Shown piece by piece: positions 49,732 to 61,119 of a stretch of 64,000 nucleotides of DNA. The DNA is taken from the NCBI GenBank assembly GCA_963402885.1, contig OY727102.1, positions 1,302,001-1,366,000 on the forward strand. The letters are read 5' to 3'. Within the stretch, counting starts at the first letter, position 1. Every line of letters starts with the position of its first letter. Position numbers and translations under genes: made by a program. A model generated the notes under the pieces. The model made no database searches. It worked only from the letters and a program-made list of their open reading frames with translations, and was not told the DNA's origin. The DNA comes from Antedon bifida (lineage: Eukaryota; Echinodermata; Crinoidea; Comatulida; Antedonidae).

Positions 49732-51444
49732 GGCTCTCGCCAACTGCTTTGATGGTTTAAATTTTATGTTTAGCGCCCTCAATTTATTTTAATGTAAAAA
49801 AAGGGAATTAATTCTCTTTGTTACGTGTTTAGAAGAGAATTAATTTTATCTCATCGTAGTTTGGTATGCCGTGCGTTTGTTATGCAAATGAGTGTGCACA
49901 TGTGCTGTGGGAAAGATGGTATTGTTAGTCATTCGCGATCAACACACAACACTGTTCAATTTTTATTTTGTTAATCTTTTACATTAGAATTATAATTCTA
50001 CCGTTACACATTATAGTGTATTTTTAAATATCCGTTTCATGCAAGATATTGTATTGTAGGCCTACTGATATTATGTTGTGAATAAATGGCAGAATAAATA
50101 AATAAATATGTTTTAAGCAGATCTTCGAATTTTTTTTTTATGTTAAAAAGGAATTAATTATCTTCGTTACGCGTTACGTGTTGAGAAGAGAATGTATCTC
50201 TCATCATAGTTTGGTATGCCGTTCGTTGTTATACAAATGAGTTTGTGCAGGTGTAGTGGGAAAGATGGTATTGTTAGTTATTCGCGGTCAACGCGCCCCA
50301 CTGTTAAATTTTGATTTTGTTAATCAATGTTGCAACATTGGTAGCGAAATGTCCGATTCTTCATAGTAGTTGGTGTGTATGGCCGCACCGTCCCAGAATA
50401 AACATGTTTTAAACAGATAGTCTCCGATGGTTTTTGTATGGGGTTAATGGAGAGTGAAATAAGATCAAATATAGAACATTTGCAAAGATGCCGATTTCCA
50501 GACCAATTTCAAAGCTTAGACTAATTCCGCCGCCGGGCTAGGCCTTAGGCATACACGAAGTCGAGTTTTTAAAGTAGAAAACCCCACCTAAAATGTTGAA
50601 GTCGCATCTGGATAGTTGAAATTTTAACATTATCATTATCATAGGTGACTATGTATAGTAATAAGTATAAGTAAGTGCATTTCTGGGCTCTATTTTCATT
50701 GCTCTGCCTCAACCATGGATGGGCTAGTACTGGAGACTTAATATTTAATTTTATATTTCAATGAATAGGTGCACTTTCCGGGGACAAGCTCATATATTGT
50801 CCTGGTGAGTCTTATAATAGTTTGTTTCATTCAAATCATGTAACGCCATTTTTTTCGGGCGAGAACCTACTGTATACAGCTCTTTTTTTCAAAATTGTCT
50901 TTGCTCAGCCCCAAGCATGGTGGGGTACTGAAGATTCTTATGCATGTTGTTTGAAAACATAATAGATGTCATTTTCGGGTACCTTGTAGCTCTATTTTAA
51001 ACAGTTTGGTATGTGCGTGCGTTGTTATGCAAATGAGTCTGTGCAGGTGTATTATGGTAAAGATGGTATGTTAGTCATTCGCGGTCAACACGCCACACTG
51101 TTAAATTTTGATTCTGGTAATTATTTACATTAGAAGATTTTTTAAATCATGTAAATAAAATATTTTCCGGGCGGGAAGCTAGCAGTTCCACTTGTTTAGT
51201 TTGCAAAAGTAATCTCGAAAAGAACTCCATGTGGAAAAGAAGCCCACCCAAGAGTACTAAAAATGAAGGAGCACATGGGCTTCTTTTCGAGGTTTTATGG
51301 CAGTCTATTTAATGGAAAATAATGCCATGCAACTTTGTTTCTGATTTTTAAAAAGTTCCACTTGACATTTACAATCCTCAAAATATCTCTCTTTCAAAAT
51401 AAAACAAAAACAATATTCATTATTTTCCATTTAAAAAAAAATCC

Positions 51445-51725
51445 ACTGGCGCCAAATTGGGTTCACTTGAGCACAGTGTATTAACATACGAAAAGATTGA
51501 AACTTGAGTAACTTTATTTCTATTTTATATCACTGCTCCCCTGGTACCAAATTGTGTCCACTTGAGCACAGTGTTTTATACGAAAAGAAAATTTAGTGAC
51601 TTTATTTCTATTTTATATCACTGTGCTCCACTGGGGCCAAATTAGGTCCACTTGAGCACATTGTATTAACATACGAAAAGATTAAAACAAATTTAGTGAC
51701 TTTATTTCTCTTTTATTTTTTTTAT
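51445..51725. repeat. ~95-bp tandem repeats, right arm (inverted relative to left)
   Basis: Three units of the inverse sequence (CAAATTGGGTTCACTTGAGC, ACAGTGTATTAACATACG, AAAAGATT, ACTTTATTTCTATTTTATAT). The array continues beyond the LINE insertion at about 52,430-52,500. Units are more diverged than in the left arm. Confidence 0.9.
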
Positions 51726-51727
51726 TA

Positions 51728-52440
51728 AACCTTATTTTGTGAGGGTGACCCTAAACAGCATATGCAGACAGTCAAAAACTATGAAAAAACGGATGAACTA
51801 TGTTCAAAAAATATAAAAATATATAATATATATGTACTTAAATACAAAAATGTAGCCTACAATACTATACAAAACGTTGAGTTTTTTCTTTTGGGATTAA
51901 ATTTTTTTTTAGAGCAGACTTAAAAATATTTATTGTTACCACATTTCTTAGTTTGGTGGGTAGCAAATTCAGGTATGTTGGTGCTCTATAGATGAAGCTG
52001 TTCTTAAAAGTTTCAGTTTTAGGGAAAGGGACGACACATTTCCTCTCACTGACACTACTTCGGGTACATCGATGATTTGGAATTCTGGCAAGACGCAGGG
52101 CAAGGTATTCCGGAGAAGACCATTTGCAAACCTGTAGGCAAGGCAGCCCAATTGTAGATGCATGCGATCTTGGACTGTATGAAGATTTAAGGTGTTGTAA
52201 ATGTTAGTTCGTGGTGTGAGAGGATGAGCTTTAAGGATAATGCGAAGTGCTCTATTTTGAATGGTCTGTATTCGGTCAATATTCGATCTGATTATTAATT
52301 AATGAAATGACCGAGCAGGCGATAAGATGGAGATGGAAAAGAAAAAGATAAATTTGAATCAATGTGAATGCCAAGATGTTTCTGTTTGTCAGTTTGTGAT
52401 ATGGGTATATACGAAACGATATTAAAAGTAGTGACTTTTA
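51728..52440 (-). mobile_element. 5'-truncated LINE inserted in the right arm
   Basis: On the minus strand the reading frames contain KHLGIHIDSNLSF, DRIQTIQNRALRIILKAH, NIYNTLNLHTVQDRMHLQLG, CLAYRFANGLLRNTL and, after a frame change, YLNLLPTKLRNVVTINIFKS with a stop near 51,880. These are the region after the RT catalytic core and the C-terminus of a CR1/Jockey-like ORF2. The tail contains CATATGCTGTTTAGGGTCAC, shared with the copy at 4,518. The RT catalytic motif is missing, frames are broken and an internal stretch appears lost between HIDSNLSF and DRIQTIQ. It splits the ~95-bp array, so it arrived after the array formed. Confidence 0.85.
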
Positions 52441-52606
52441 TTTCTAGCTAGTTTATATCACTGCGGCTACCTGGTGCTAAATTGGGTCCACTTGAGCAGT
52501 TACCGTAGTACTATTTCTATTATTGAAGTTAATAAAGGCATAAATGGCGCTCCGTAGAGAATGCTCCAGTCGTCAGAATGACGCTCTGAATATACCTCCT
52601 TTTTTC

Positions 52607-53298
52607 ATAAAAAATTATTCTCGTCGAAAGTCTATATTTCTGGTCTTGATGGCACAAAAGACGTAGTAGATTACTTTTAACTACCATCTTTCTTACGCAG
52701 GGTAAATATTACTAAAATAAAATGTGCATTATTACTCTACCTAGCTAAGCTAGTTAGTCCAGGCCCGCCGTAATTAACTAGCCTAGGCCTAGCTAGTAGT
52801 AGGCTAGAGGAGGGCCTATTAGTATAGGCTATAGGCTGGGCCTAGCTAGGACCTCTCTAGAGAGGCCCGGTTAGCTAGGCCTAGATTTTTTAGCTAGATA
52901 GTAGAGAGGCCTTGACCCGCCGCATAATATAATAAGAAGGTCTAGAATAGGGCTAAATCTAGTTAGACCTATCAATCAGGTTCAGGGGGTATAAAAATAA
53001 ATTATTTATTAGTTTAGGTCAGGAGGATTTTTTAACAAACATCATGCATGGTCATGTGGTCTACTACAGAAAACGTTATGTTTTTTTTGTTGGCTACGTT
53101 TCACTGCACAGCATTGTTTGTCATTGATTGAAGATGTATGTGAGATGTCTTCCATCATGAAAAAGGCATATGCCTTTTTAATATTATTAATAATTAATAA
53201 ATAATATATATTATTAAGCCTTATAAAAGCTAGATTACAGACTGTAGCTCACCAGACAAATTTATTTTTGTTTTAATATTTATAATCTGTTTTTATAG
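52607..53298 (+). promoter_or_regulatory. 5' region of NCOA6
   Basis: The first coding exon starts with its ATG directly after a splice acceptor (TTTTTATAG|ATGGCA), so at least one non-coding 5' exon must lie upstream, probably in 52,500-52,740. A dense CTAG/AGGCCT tract (52,740-52,925; GCCTAGGCCTAGCTAGTAGT) lies where the first intron would begin. The transcription start is not placed. Confidence 0.4.
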
Positions 53299-56200
53299 AT
53301 GGCATTAGCTCCTGACACCAATGGAACTGAGTCATCTAGTCTTGTTATAACTTGTAAAGGCAATATCAATGACAGCGATTTGACAGAAAAACTCCAGAAA
53401 ATTAGACTTCAACTGACTGAGCTCTCAGAAAGTGGTAAAGGTTTTTTTTATTTTATGATTTTGTATGCTCATGTCATCTATATTGAATTCCTTTCTATTT
53501 ACACTTACTTACACTAAACATGTTATATAATAATGAATTGATTCACAACCTACCAAGTAGATATTTAAACAATTACTTAAACTAACTGAGTGATCAATGC
53601 CACAAAATGATCATAAAAAATGTACTGGAGCTGTAGCTTGGTGGTTAACATGTTTGCCTTCCAATCCTAAGGTCCAGGTTTTAAATGAGATTTAGTTTAT
53701 AAGCACAATAAATTATAAAATAGTGTATCCCATCCTGTAATTGGCGAGTTATTCGCTGTTGGATGCGTATAAAAATTTAAAATCAGTTTACATATCATGT
53801 GAAAGACAGTGGCTGATGTTAAGTTTGATTGCTTAAAAATAAACATTATTTTGGAAAAATGTTTATATAACTGTCTGCATTTTTTTTTTCCAGATGATGA
53901 TTCACTTTCTATTTCAAAGATAGAACCATGGAATAGTGTCAGAGTGACCTTTAACATCCCACCAGAATCAGCACAACGCCTTCAACAATTAGCACAGACT
54001 GACAGCCAAGTACTACAGAATTTAGGCATTTTATCAGTAAAAATTGAGAACAATGATCAGGTTAATATTCCACCACCTCAATTGCCGTCATCCATTTCTC
54101 ATGCTCAACCTTTGACCTCAGTGGGACTGGGAAAATCTGTGATGTCATCAGCACCATCTACTTCATCTCAAATTAGAATGACAGTAGCCAATCAACAGCA
54201 ACAGCAGATGAACACAATGAATTTTGGTGCCATGCGTCCTAATTTCCCATGGGGGCAAGTCCAGGTGCCAAGGATGCAAGGAAATCTTCCGGTTGGAATG
54301 CAAGGAAACATAACACAAGGAAATGTCCCTGCAGGAATGCAACCGGGCATCCAACCAGGTGTGCAGTTCAATGTACAACAAGGCATTCAACAGAACATGC
54401 AAGGACAAGGGATGCATGGTAACATACAGGCAGGTGGTAACATTCAACCGGGAATGTCATCGCCAAACATGCAAGGTGGGATTCCATCCAGCATTCAAAC
54501 TACCATGCAGTCTGGCAGACAATCAGCAATGCAAACAAACATACAAACTAGTGTTCAACAGGGTATGCATCCTAATATGCAGGGAGGGCCTATGCCCCTG
54601 GGATTACAAGCAGCCATGCAGCCAGGAATGCAAGGAAACATGCCACCTGGATTACAAGGGAACATGCCACCTGGGATGCAAATGAACATGCAACCAGGAA
54701 TGCAGCAAGGGATTCAAGGAGGGATTCCACCAGGAATGCAAGGAAACATGCCTCCAGGGTTGCAGGGTAATATGCAGCCGGGTATCCAGGGAGGTATGCA
54801 GCCAGGTATCCAGGGAGGTATGCAGCCAGGAATCCAAGGAGGTATGCAGCCAGGTATCCAGGGAGGTATGCAGCCAGGAATCCAGGGTGGCATGCAGCCA
54901 GGAATACAGGGAGGTATGCAGCCAGGTATCCAGGGTGGTATGCAGCCAGGAATCCAGGGAGGTATGCAGCCTAATATCCATGCAATGCAACAAGGAATGA
55001 ATCCAAACGTACCACCTTTCAATCAAATGCCTCAGTTCTTTTATCCAGGTGAAATTCAAAGATTTGGCCTAAATATGAGCCCACCATCAGATATCAGACC
55101 AAAGAAAAAGAGAAGATCAAGACCAAAAGCTAAAAAGAAAGGTAGTGAGAAAGATAAGGATGAAACAGAAACTACTGATGTTCAGCCTAAAGATACAGAC
55201 ATTTCAAAAAGTGATATGAAATCTATTGCAACTCCACCAATCAATCAAATGATTCCTGCAACTAACTCCGGTCACTCAGTCGCAAACCAGAATCAGCCGG
55301 TAGCGACGTCTACGCAATTTGCTGACCCAACACAACCTACCACAACATCTAATCTGGCAGTTAAAAAGCCAGATGTGTCTATCACAAGCCCTTTGTTAGT
55401 AAATCTGTTACAACGTGAAATACCTGGTACTCAGTTTCCATTCTCAAATCGTGGTGGGATTCCTACATCATTAGCCAGTACACTCCAGCATGCTGCTATA
55501 TTAAATTCTAAGAAGATGAATAATATGCCTCAATCTACATTATCTCAAGGCCTTCCACCAATGCCTCCAGCTAGTGAAATTACCAGAATGCTACCCGAGT
55601 CTATTGGTCTCCCTCCTCTACCTACAAGTCAAGTCGTTTCTTCTATCCCATCTCATATGTCATCACCCCAATCTAACGTATTAATGACTCCAGCTGTTCG
55701 TAGTCAAACACCAAACAGACAGCAAAACGTAAGCCAACCTGTTGCGACTCAACATTTTCAACAACCCTCTGATGAAAATCGAATTAATCAACCAGCTGGA
55801 GACGGAACTCATAATGTGTTCAGTGCACAACAGAATATCCCTGCTAGTAATGCTGCTGGGGTCATGTCATTGCAACAGCCCAGTTCAGTCTTGCAGCCTG
55901 GTTTAGGTGCATCATATGGACAAATAGAGCAATGCCGTCGTATGCCAACTCCTTTGAGTAACAACATGTCACCACCAGTAAGACTTTCAGGTATGCAATC
56001 TCCTGGACCAAATAAGTTACAGTTTTCAGCTCCTGGTATGACTAATGCAAACATACCTCATGGATTACCAACGTCATTACAACAAAGTCAGGTTCCGACA
56101 TCAGCAGGTCCAACGGCTGTATATCAACAAGGATTAAATCCGATGATGCAACAAGGCCAAAGACAGTTCCTTACTCCAGCAACTCAAATTAGGAATCAAC

Positions 56201-59200
56201 TACCATTTCCGCTTCAACTACAACAACAGCAGCAGCAGACACAACTTAATCAGTACTTTCCATCAAATATTACTCCAAGCCAAACACCTTCAAATCAAGG
56301 CATTGATTTTGCACATGGTGCAAATTTCAATCCAGGAAATATGTTTCCTCAAAGACAACAAGCTCCTGGAAACTTGCCATTTAACATGGTAAATATTCCA
56401 ACCTCAAATCTTGCACAATTTAGAATGCCGTTACCAGCAGATGTATCTCATCCAGGTAATAAGGGAATGATGCCAGGAACCAGTGGAAATATGATGCAAA
56501 ATCCACCAGTTGGTATGATGCCTGGAAAGTCACCGGTTCGTTACAGGGGAAATCAACAAATACCACATGCTACTCACTTGCCGCCAACAAATATTATGTT
56601 TCCTTCCATTCCAAGGTTTCCAGCAAAGCCACAAAACAATATGGTTATGCCATTTGATGAGACAACTTTAGATGGCATAAGTGATGCAGAAAAAGACTTG
56701 CTTGCAATGGCGGAGAAGGTGGCAAATGAAGCAGGAATGGAAACAAGCAACAGAATGGCAAATCTCTTCTCCAAAGACAACAAACAAACTGAAGTTGTGT
56801 CTAATGAAATGCTATTGAAGAAAGATCCAACCCAATTAAAAGAAATGGATTCTATTAAAGTTCCTCTTGGTGAAAGTGTTAAATCTGGTGATGTTAAACA
56901 GCAGAAATCACCAGTTATTCAGCTTACTAAACATGATATGTTTATGGCTGGAGATACTCAGAATATTGCATCATGGAGCTCAACCATTCTTCCAATACAT
57001 GGTAAAGACCGATATTCGATACACACTCCCACCACTACAGGAAACGGAGATAAAAAGTTGAACTTAAAAGGGGATAAAAATAGCCAATTTAAAACTCAAG
57101 TGTTACCTGAAGGTGGTCCTTCAAGCAACTCATTGAACTCGCATCAACCATCTTCATTCTCTCTTCCTGTTGAAGCAGCTTCAAAAGCAGGCAGTTCTCA
57201 AGGTACAGTTGGATCGGATATGCCACCTTTTGAGACTGGAGCTCATTATGTATCGATGCCAAGTACAGAAGGACCATGTCAAAACACAAATTTTATATCA
57301 CAATATAATACTGCAGGTGCTGTTACTGATAAGAAACTTAATAACCCACCTGTATCAGTTGATGAGTTGCATAGAAAGAATATATTTGGTATGAATGTCA
57401 ATACACCAACTCAAATTAATCAAGGTGTTGTACAAGAACAAAAAGTTTCTGATAAATCTAGTATTTTAATGCAAATGATTCATATGGATTCGATGCGGAA
57501 TAACTCTGGTATGATTAACCTAACAAGAAGTGTAAGCGAACCAGTTGGATCTCATGGAGTTCCGTTAGAGAACATAAGTGCTGATTCAATAAAGATGCCG
57601 ACTCTTGAGAGAATGACGCATGATAACGAAAATAGTTCTTTACCTCAACAGCAGGAAATTAGCAAAGATGTTGCTGAATTAAATGCTGAGTACGTTCCCA
57701 AGACAACTGTTTCCAGTGCTTCTCAGCCTCTGATGCCACAGTTAGTTCCAAAACAGCCCCCTCAACAGCAAAAGATGTATTCACCAAAATCGTTATTATT
57801 ACCTAGCTGCATGCCTCCTCCGGGTCACGGCTCAACTGGAAATTTAACAAATTCTGAAACTCAAAAATCGAGTAAGTTTGATAAGAGAGCAAGGTCTGTA
57901 TCACCCGTAACACAGCAAGGAAGCGAGTTTCCAAGATTACCTTTAACTAGTGCGTCATTTATCAAGCAGACTCCATCTCCTACTACATCCAGTCCATCAG
58001 GCATGGGTATGAGTGCTAGTGCACTGTTAAGCTCAATTGCAAAGTCAGCATACAATGCAGGTATGACACCAAGAATGCAGAGCCCATCCGAAAACAGACC
58101 TCCAACATCACAGCCGATCGTAATACCTGCAGCAGCTACAACAGGTACACCCTCTCCAACTAATCTCCCTCTGTATGCAAACCCTTTAGGACCAGACGCT
58201 CATACCAAACCTATCACTGTTAAGGTTTCACCAGTTACTGCTCCAGAAGTTGTAAAATCAACACCTTTATTACCTTCAGTTTTACCAAATGTTAGTCTAG
58301 CCTCAACAGAATCTAATGTATCACCAACAGGTGATGAGAAGCCGAATTTAACAGAACCATCGGAAGTTGAACAGACACCTCAAACTCCTCAAACCACAGA
58401 AGTACCATCAGTACCGATGGAAGAAACAACACCTGAACAAATTGACCCACCTAAGTTAAGTGTTCTTGTAGAACAGCCAACACAAAATAAAGAGAGTGAG
58501 AGATCTACGTCGACTGTTGAGCATAGTATCGGTGAGGATGCAGTGAGAGAACAATTGACTGTAAAAGAAGAAATGTCTGAGCCTGATTTAACACAAAATT
58601 TGTCATCTTCTGTGCAATTAAAAAGAAAGTATGATGATAATCCTCTTTGCGATCCGCCTCCTAAGGTGTTGAAAATAGACAGCGAAACGAAACAAGAAGA
58701 CTTAAAGAAATCTGCAAATGCTGATCTAACAGACTCTGATGATCACAGGCCTTTACCACTTCTTGTTAGAGAATCAACTATTGAAGTAGGAAAGATTTTA
58801 TCTGAAAAAGGCCAGACTGCTGGAGACATGTCTTTGGAGTCTGAAGAAAGTTCAGTTGCAACTATGCCAACACTACTGCCATCAAAGGTAGAGCTCATGG
58901 ACATTGCTAAATGCAAAGACACTCATCAATTTCCTTTTAAACTTGAAAGTGAAGCTCAGACTGCTGGTGAGGGTGCGAGTATATCTGAACCAATAACAAA
59001 TCCTGCCCCTCCAAAAGATTTAACGCCACAAAACAGTGAAGTAAAACCTACAAATATGAAAGAAACAACAGAGGCAAAACAAGAAAGCGCACATATAGTT
59101 AAAAAAATTGAGATTCCAACGGTGAATACATCAAAAAGTCCTCCTGACACATCTCCTGCAAGTTCTAAAGACAGCACAAAATCATCACCGGTTGAAAGAA

Positions 59201-59914
59201 GAACTACACCTAAAAGAAGAGCTGCAGAAGAAGCCAGCCGTCCACTGTCTGAGAGATCAACACCAAGTCGCCAGTGTACCCTTCAAGTGGATGAACCACC
59301 GGCCACTCGAGCTAGAAGGGCAACACGAAACAAATCACCAGCTGATCACCCAGCACGACTCAGAGAAAGAGAGGATTCCGGGAGCAGTCGCGACCAGCAT
59401 GTTGAACAAGGAGCAGATACTGATGGACGGATGACTAGGAAGAGAAGTACAAGAATAATAGGAAAAGGTCTGTTAAACCTATTTATTTAATGACATTTTT
59501 TTTATATATATATTTATCCAATCACTCTTAAGTGAGATATTTCCCTTAAATTGTGTATTCACTTAGAAAGGAGATTTTTTTTTTAATTGTAAGGGTAAGT
59601 GTTTCCCTGTGTGAATGGTGAATACAGCCCCTGGATATCAGCGGGCCTCACAGTTCAGCTGGAAAGGTTACTCTCTCTAAATTTACTTAAAAAACAGGAC
59701 CATATGTAAAACAGGTGCAATATCTATACCTGATATGTTTTTGTCCTGTCTAAATATGTTTTAAATAAAATAAATAAATATTTCTCTATAAAAAAAAAAT
59801 TGGATATTATTTATTATCCACAATATTTAAGATGATGTACCAATACAGGTTGTTCCTTATTTTAATGTTTTCTTATCTATTCTTACAGGATCAAAGGATA
59901 CCAAGGACAAGTAG
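53299..59914 (+). CDS. NCOA6: Nuclear receptor coactivator 6, three coding exons
   Basis: Coding exons are 53299-53434, 53894-59467 and 59889-59914 (phases 1 and 1), giving 1,911 residues. The N-terminus matches human NCOA6: CKGNINDSDLTEKLQKI, then KIEPWNSVRVTFNIPPESAQ, then LGILSVKIE. A Gln/Met/Gly/Pro-rich region follows, with an MQPGIQGG repeat near residues 339-406. A basic stretch (RPKKKRRSRPKAKKKG, about 447-462) looks like a nuclear localisation signal. The receptor-binding LxxLL box lies in ITSPLLVNLLQ (L547-L551), aligned with the human box in LTSPLLVNLLQ. The rest is low-complexity and Ser/Thr/Pro-rich, ending in a basic tail (RKRSTRIIGKGSKDTKDK). NCOA6 is the scaffold of the ASCOM MLL3/4 histone H3K4 methyltransferase complex. 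The huge second exon is unbroken. Divergent from the fuseless-like gene. Confidence 0.95.
53625..53692 (+). mobile_element. tRNA-derived SINE head in NCOA6 intron
   Basis: GGAGCTGTAGCTTGGTGGTT contains a good box A; GGTTTTAAATG about 45 bases on is a decayed box B. No acceptor pairing is visible. This looks like a relic SINE head or tRNA pseudogene. Confidence 0.4.
54768..54977 (+). repeat. 24-bp coding minisatellite in NCOA6
   Basis: Eight full and one partial units of about GGTATGCAGCCAGGTATCCA plus GGGA encode MQPGIQGG repeats. Unit-to-unit differences are mostly synonymous (GGT/GGA, ATC/ATA). The unit is a multiple of three, so reading frames on both strands stay open across it, producing large spurious frames. 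A looser GxMQ/GNMQ-type array extends upstream to about 54,270. Confidence 0.95.
59764..59769 (+). terminator. Possible intronic polyadenylation signal of NCOA6
   Basis: AATAAA lies in the last intron (59468-59888), followed by more AATAAA-like repeats. If used, the transcript would keep the unspliced reading and end in GLLNLFI instead of GSKDTKDK. Inference only. Confidence 0.3.
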
Positions 59915-59995
59915 GGCCAGTACACCAATTCATCTGATGTAGTAGCAGTGATATTTATCCAGGGTTGTTTTAAGCCCTAACACATAATAAATAAA

Positions 59996-60001
59996 TATCT
60001 A
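59996..60001 (+). terminator. NCOA6 polyadenylation signal
   Basis: The first AATAAA, 82 bases after the stop codon of the final exon. Another lies at 60,118-60,123. Confidence 0.5.
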
Positions 60002-60759
60002 TCCCATGCATATTTTTATGTTTAATAAGCTTACTTATATTTACTGCATATCAGTCTCCTTATTACTTTCTTTTTTACAAACTAATAAGGATTGTCATTT
60101 CATTATCAATGCTGCCAAATAAATGCACAAGCCCGTAGCCAGAGTTCAAACCCCCCCCCCCCCCCCCCCCACTTTTTTTTTTGTTCTGCCTGAAGAAATA
60201 GATACCAGTCGCGGAAGTAATGGTAAATAGGCATCCTTACTAGCCCAGCTTTTGATGATTTTTGCCCTTGTATACTGTTTTATGTATTGTCCCTAATATT
60301 TAATAACACACAACGTTATGTACACTAATGTTTCTTAATTACATTAATGTTGCTTAATCAACTACCATTTTTAGGATCTGTATAATTTCAAATACATATT
60401 TTTTTTTTACAATCTGCTGTCAGGATTATCACCTTAGTTATGTTCTCACCAAAAGATAATAACTATAATTAGTAATAGTTCTAACAGTTAACACTTTCCA
60501 TTTCAATTGTATATATAAAAGTATTACATACAGAACTATGATATCACTTTTTACGTTTATCAAAATGGAGAAACTGTAACATTTTAATCTACTGTGTTTT
60601 AGGCATATTTTGTAAATAACTTTTGTACACAATGTGTAACCTCTGTAAATATTATTTTTAAAGAAATGTGAGTACTGTATAGTGATTGTTGTAAACCGCA
60701 TGCAAACAATTAAATGAGGCAACTGTGTTTCTATCTAACTTGTTGGTTTGTTGTGTTAA
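60002..60759. other. Intergenic DNA with a poly-C/poly-T tract
   Basis: A run of 20 C (60,151-60,170) followed by AC and a T run stands out in AT-rich DNA. No gene was recognised. Such homopolymers are prone to sequencing-length error. Confidence 0.6.
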
Positions 60760-60962
60760 AGCAAGGCAATTTAACAACAGAACACTGAGCTCTCCTTGCC
60801 AAGATAGGAACAAAGTCCTTTGATCCTATGTCTGGCTGCGACAAATATACCAACAGTGTACTGTGTACATATTTCCCGCAGTGTATGTTGGGCGTGGAAC
60901 CGATCACAGCCACAGATAAACCCTTTGATCTCCGGCGCGTGCTGTTGTTAGATTGCCTTGGT
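60760..60962. mobile_element. MITE family 3, TTAA-flanked
   Basis: The left end AGCAAGGCAATTTAACAACA and the right end GCTGTTGTTAGATTGCCTTGGT are inverse copies with a few changes. Both sides carry TTAA (60,756-60,759 and 60,963-60,966), which is the piggyBac-type target. It is about 203 bp with no coding capacity. The ends do not start with the usual piggyBac CCC, so the family is tentative. Confidence 0.6.
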
Positions 60963-61119
60963 TTAAGGACTGTGTTGTGTTTTCATATCATTTTCCTGAA
61001 TTTATTGATTTATTTATTTCATAATCTCATTCAACAGCGGGAAACCCGCCCCTTACAGAATGGAATAAAATATATATATATCTTATTAAGACCTATACAA
61101 TACAAAGTTATACAATCTT

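Larger units (their letters stand above)
48918..51300. repeat. Four copies of an octamer-bearing module
   Basis: Modules begin at about 48,918, 49,859, 50,210 and 51,005 with GTTTGGTATGCCGTGCGTTG or a close variant. Each continues through ATGCAAATGAG (the third copy has ATACAAAT), AAGATGGTATTGTTAGTCAT and CGCGGTCAACACGCC. Copies one and four extend further, through GGGCGGGAA and TTTGCAAAAGTAATCT to AAGAGTACTAAAAATGA. Confidence 0.85.
47628..52606. mobile_element. Composite ~5-kb element with long inverted arms (foldback-like)
   Basis: The outer left segment (from TTTTTGAGGTATATTCAGAG, about 47,630) and the outer right segment (ending in the inverse, CTCTGAATATACCTCC, about 52,600) are reverse complements over roughly 170 bases. 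They include AGCGCCATTTATGCCTTTAT and TAGTACTACGGTAACTG. Inside each arm lie ~95-bp repeats in opposite orientation. The core is a mosaic of repeated modules, tRNA-derived pieces and a SINE-like unit. No transposase was seen. It resembles foldback or long-TIR non-autonomous DNA elements, or a nest of insertions. Target-site duplications could not be fixed by eye. Confidence 0.65.

Noticed and set aside
48900-51100. snRNA gene cluster suggested by repeated octamers
   Set aside because: No U1, U2, U4, U5 or U6 sequence, Sm site or PSE-like element could be matched to the modules.
54652-55059. Large minus-strand open frames opposite the NCOA6 repeat (rich in HTSLD or CIPPWIPG repeats)
   Set aside because: They exist only because the 24-bp minisatellite keeps all frames open; the plus-strand frame matches NCOA6 along its length.
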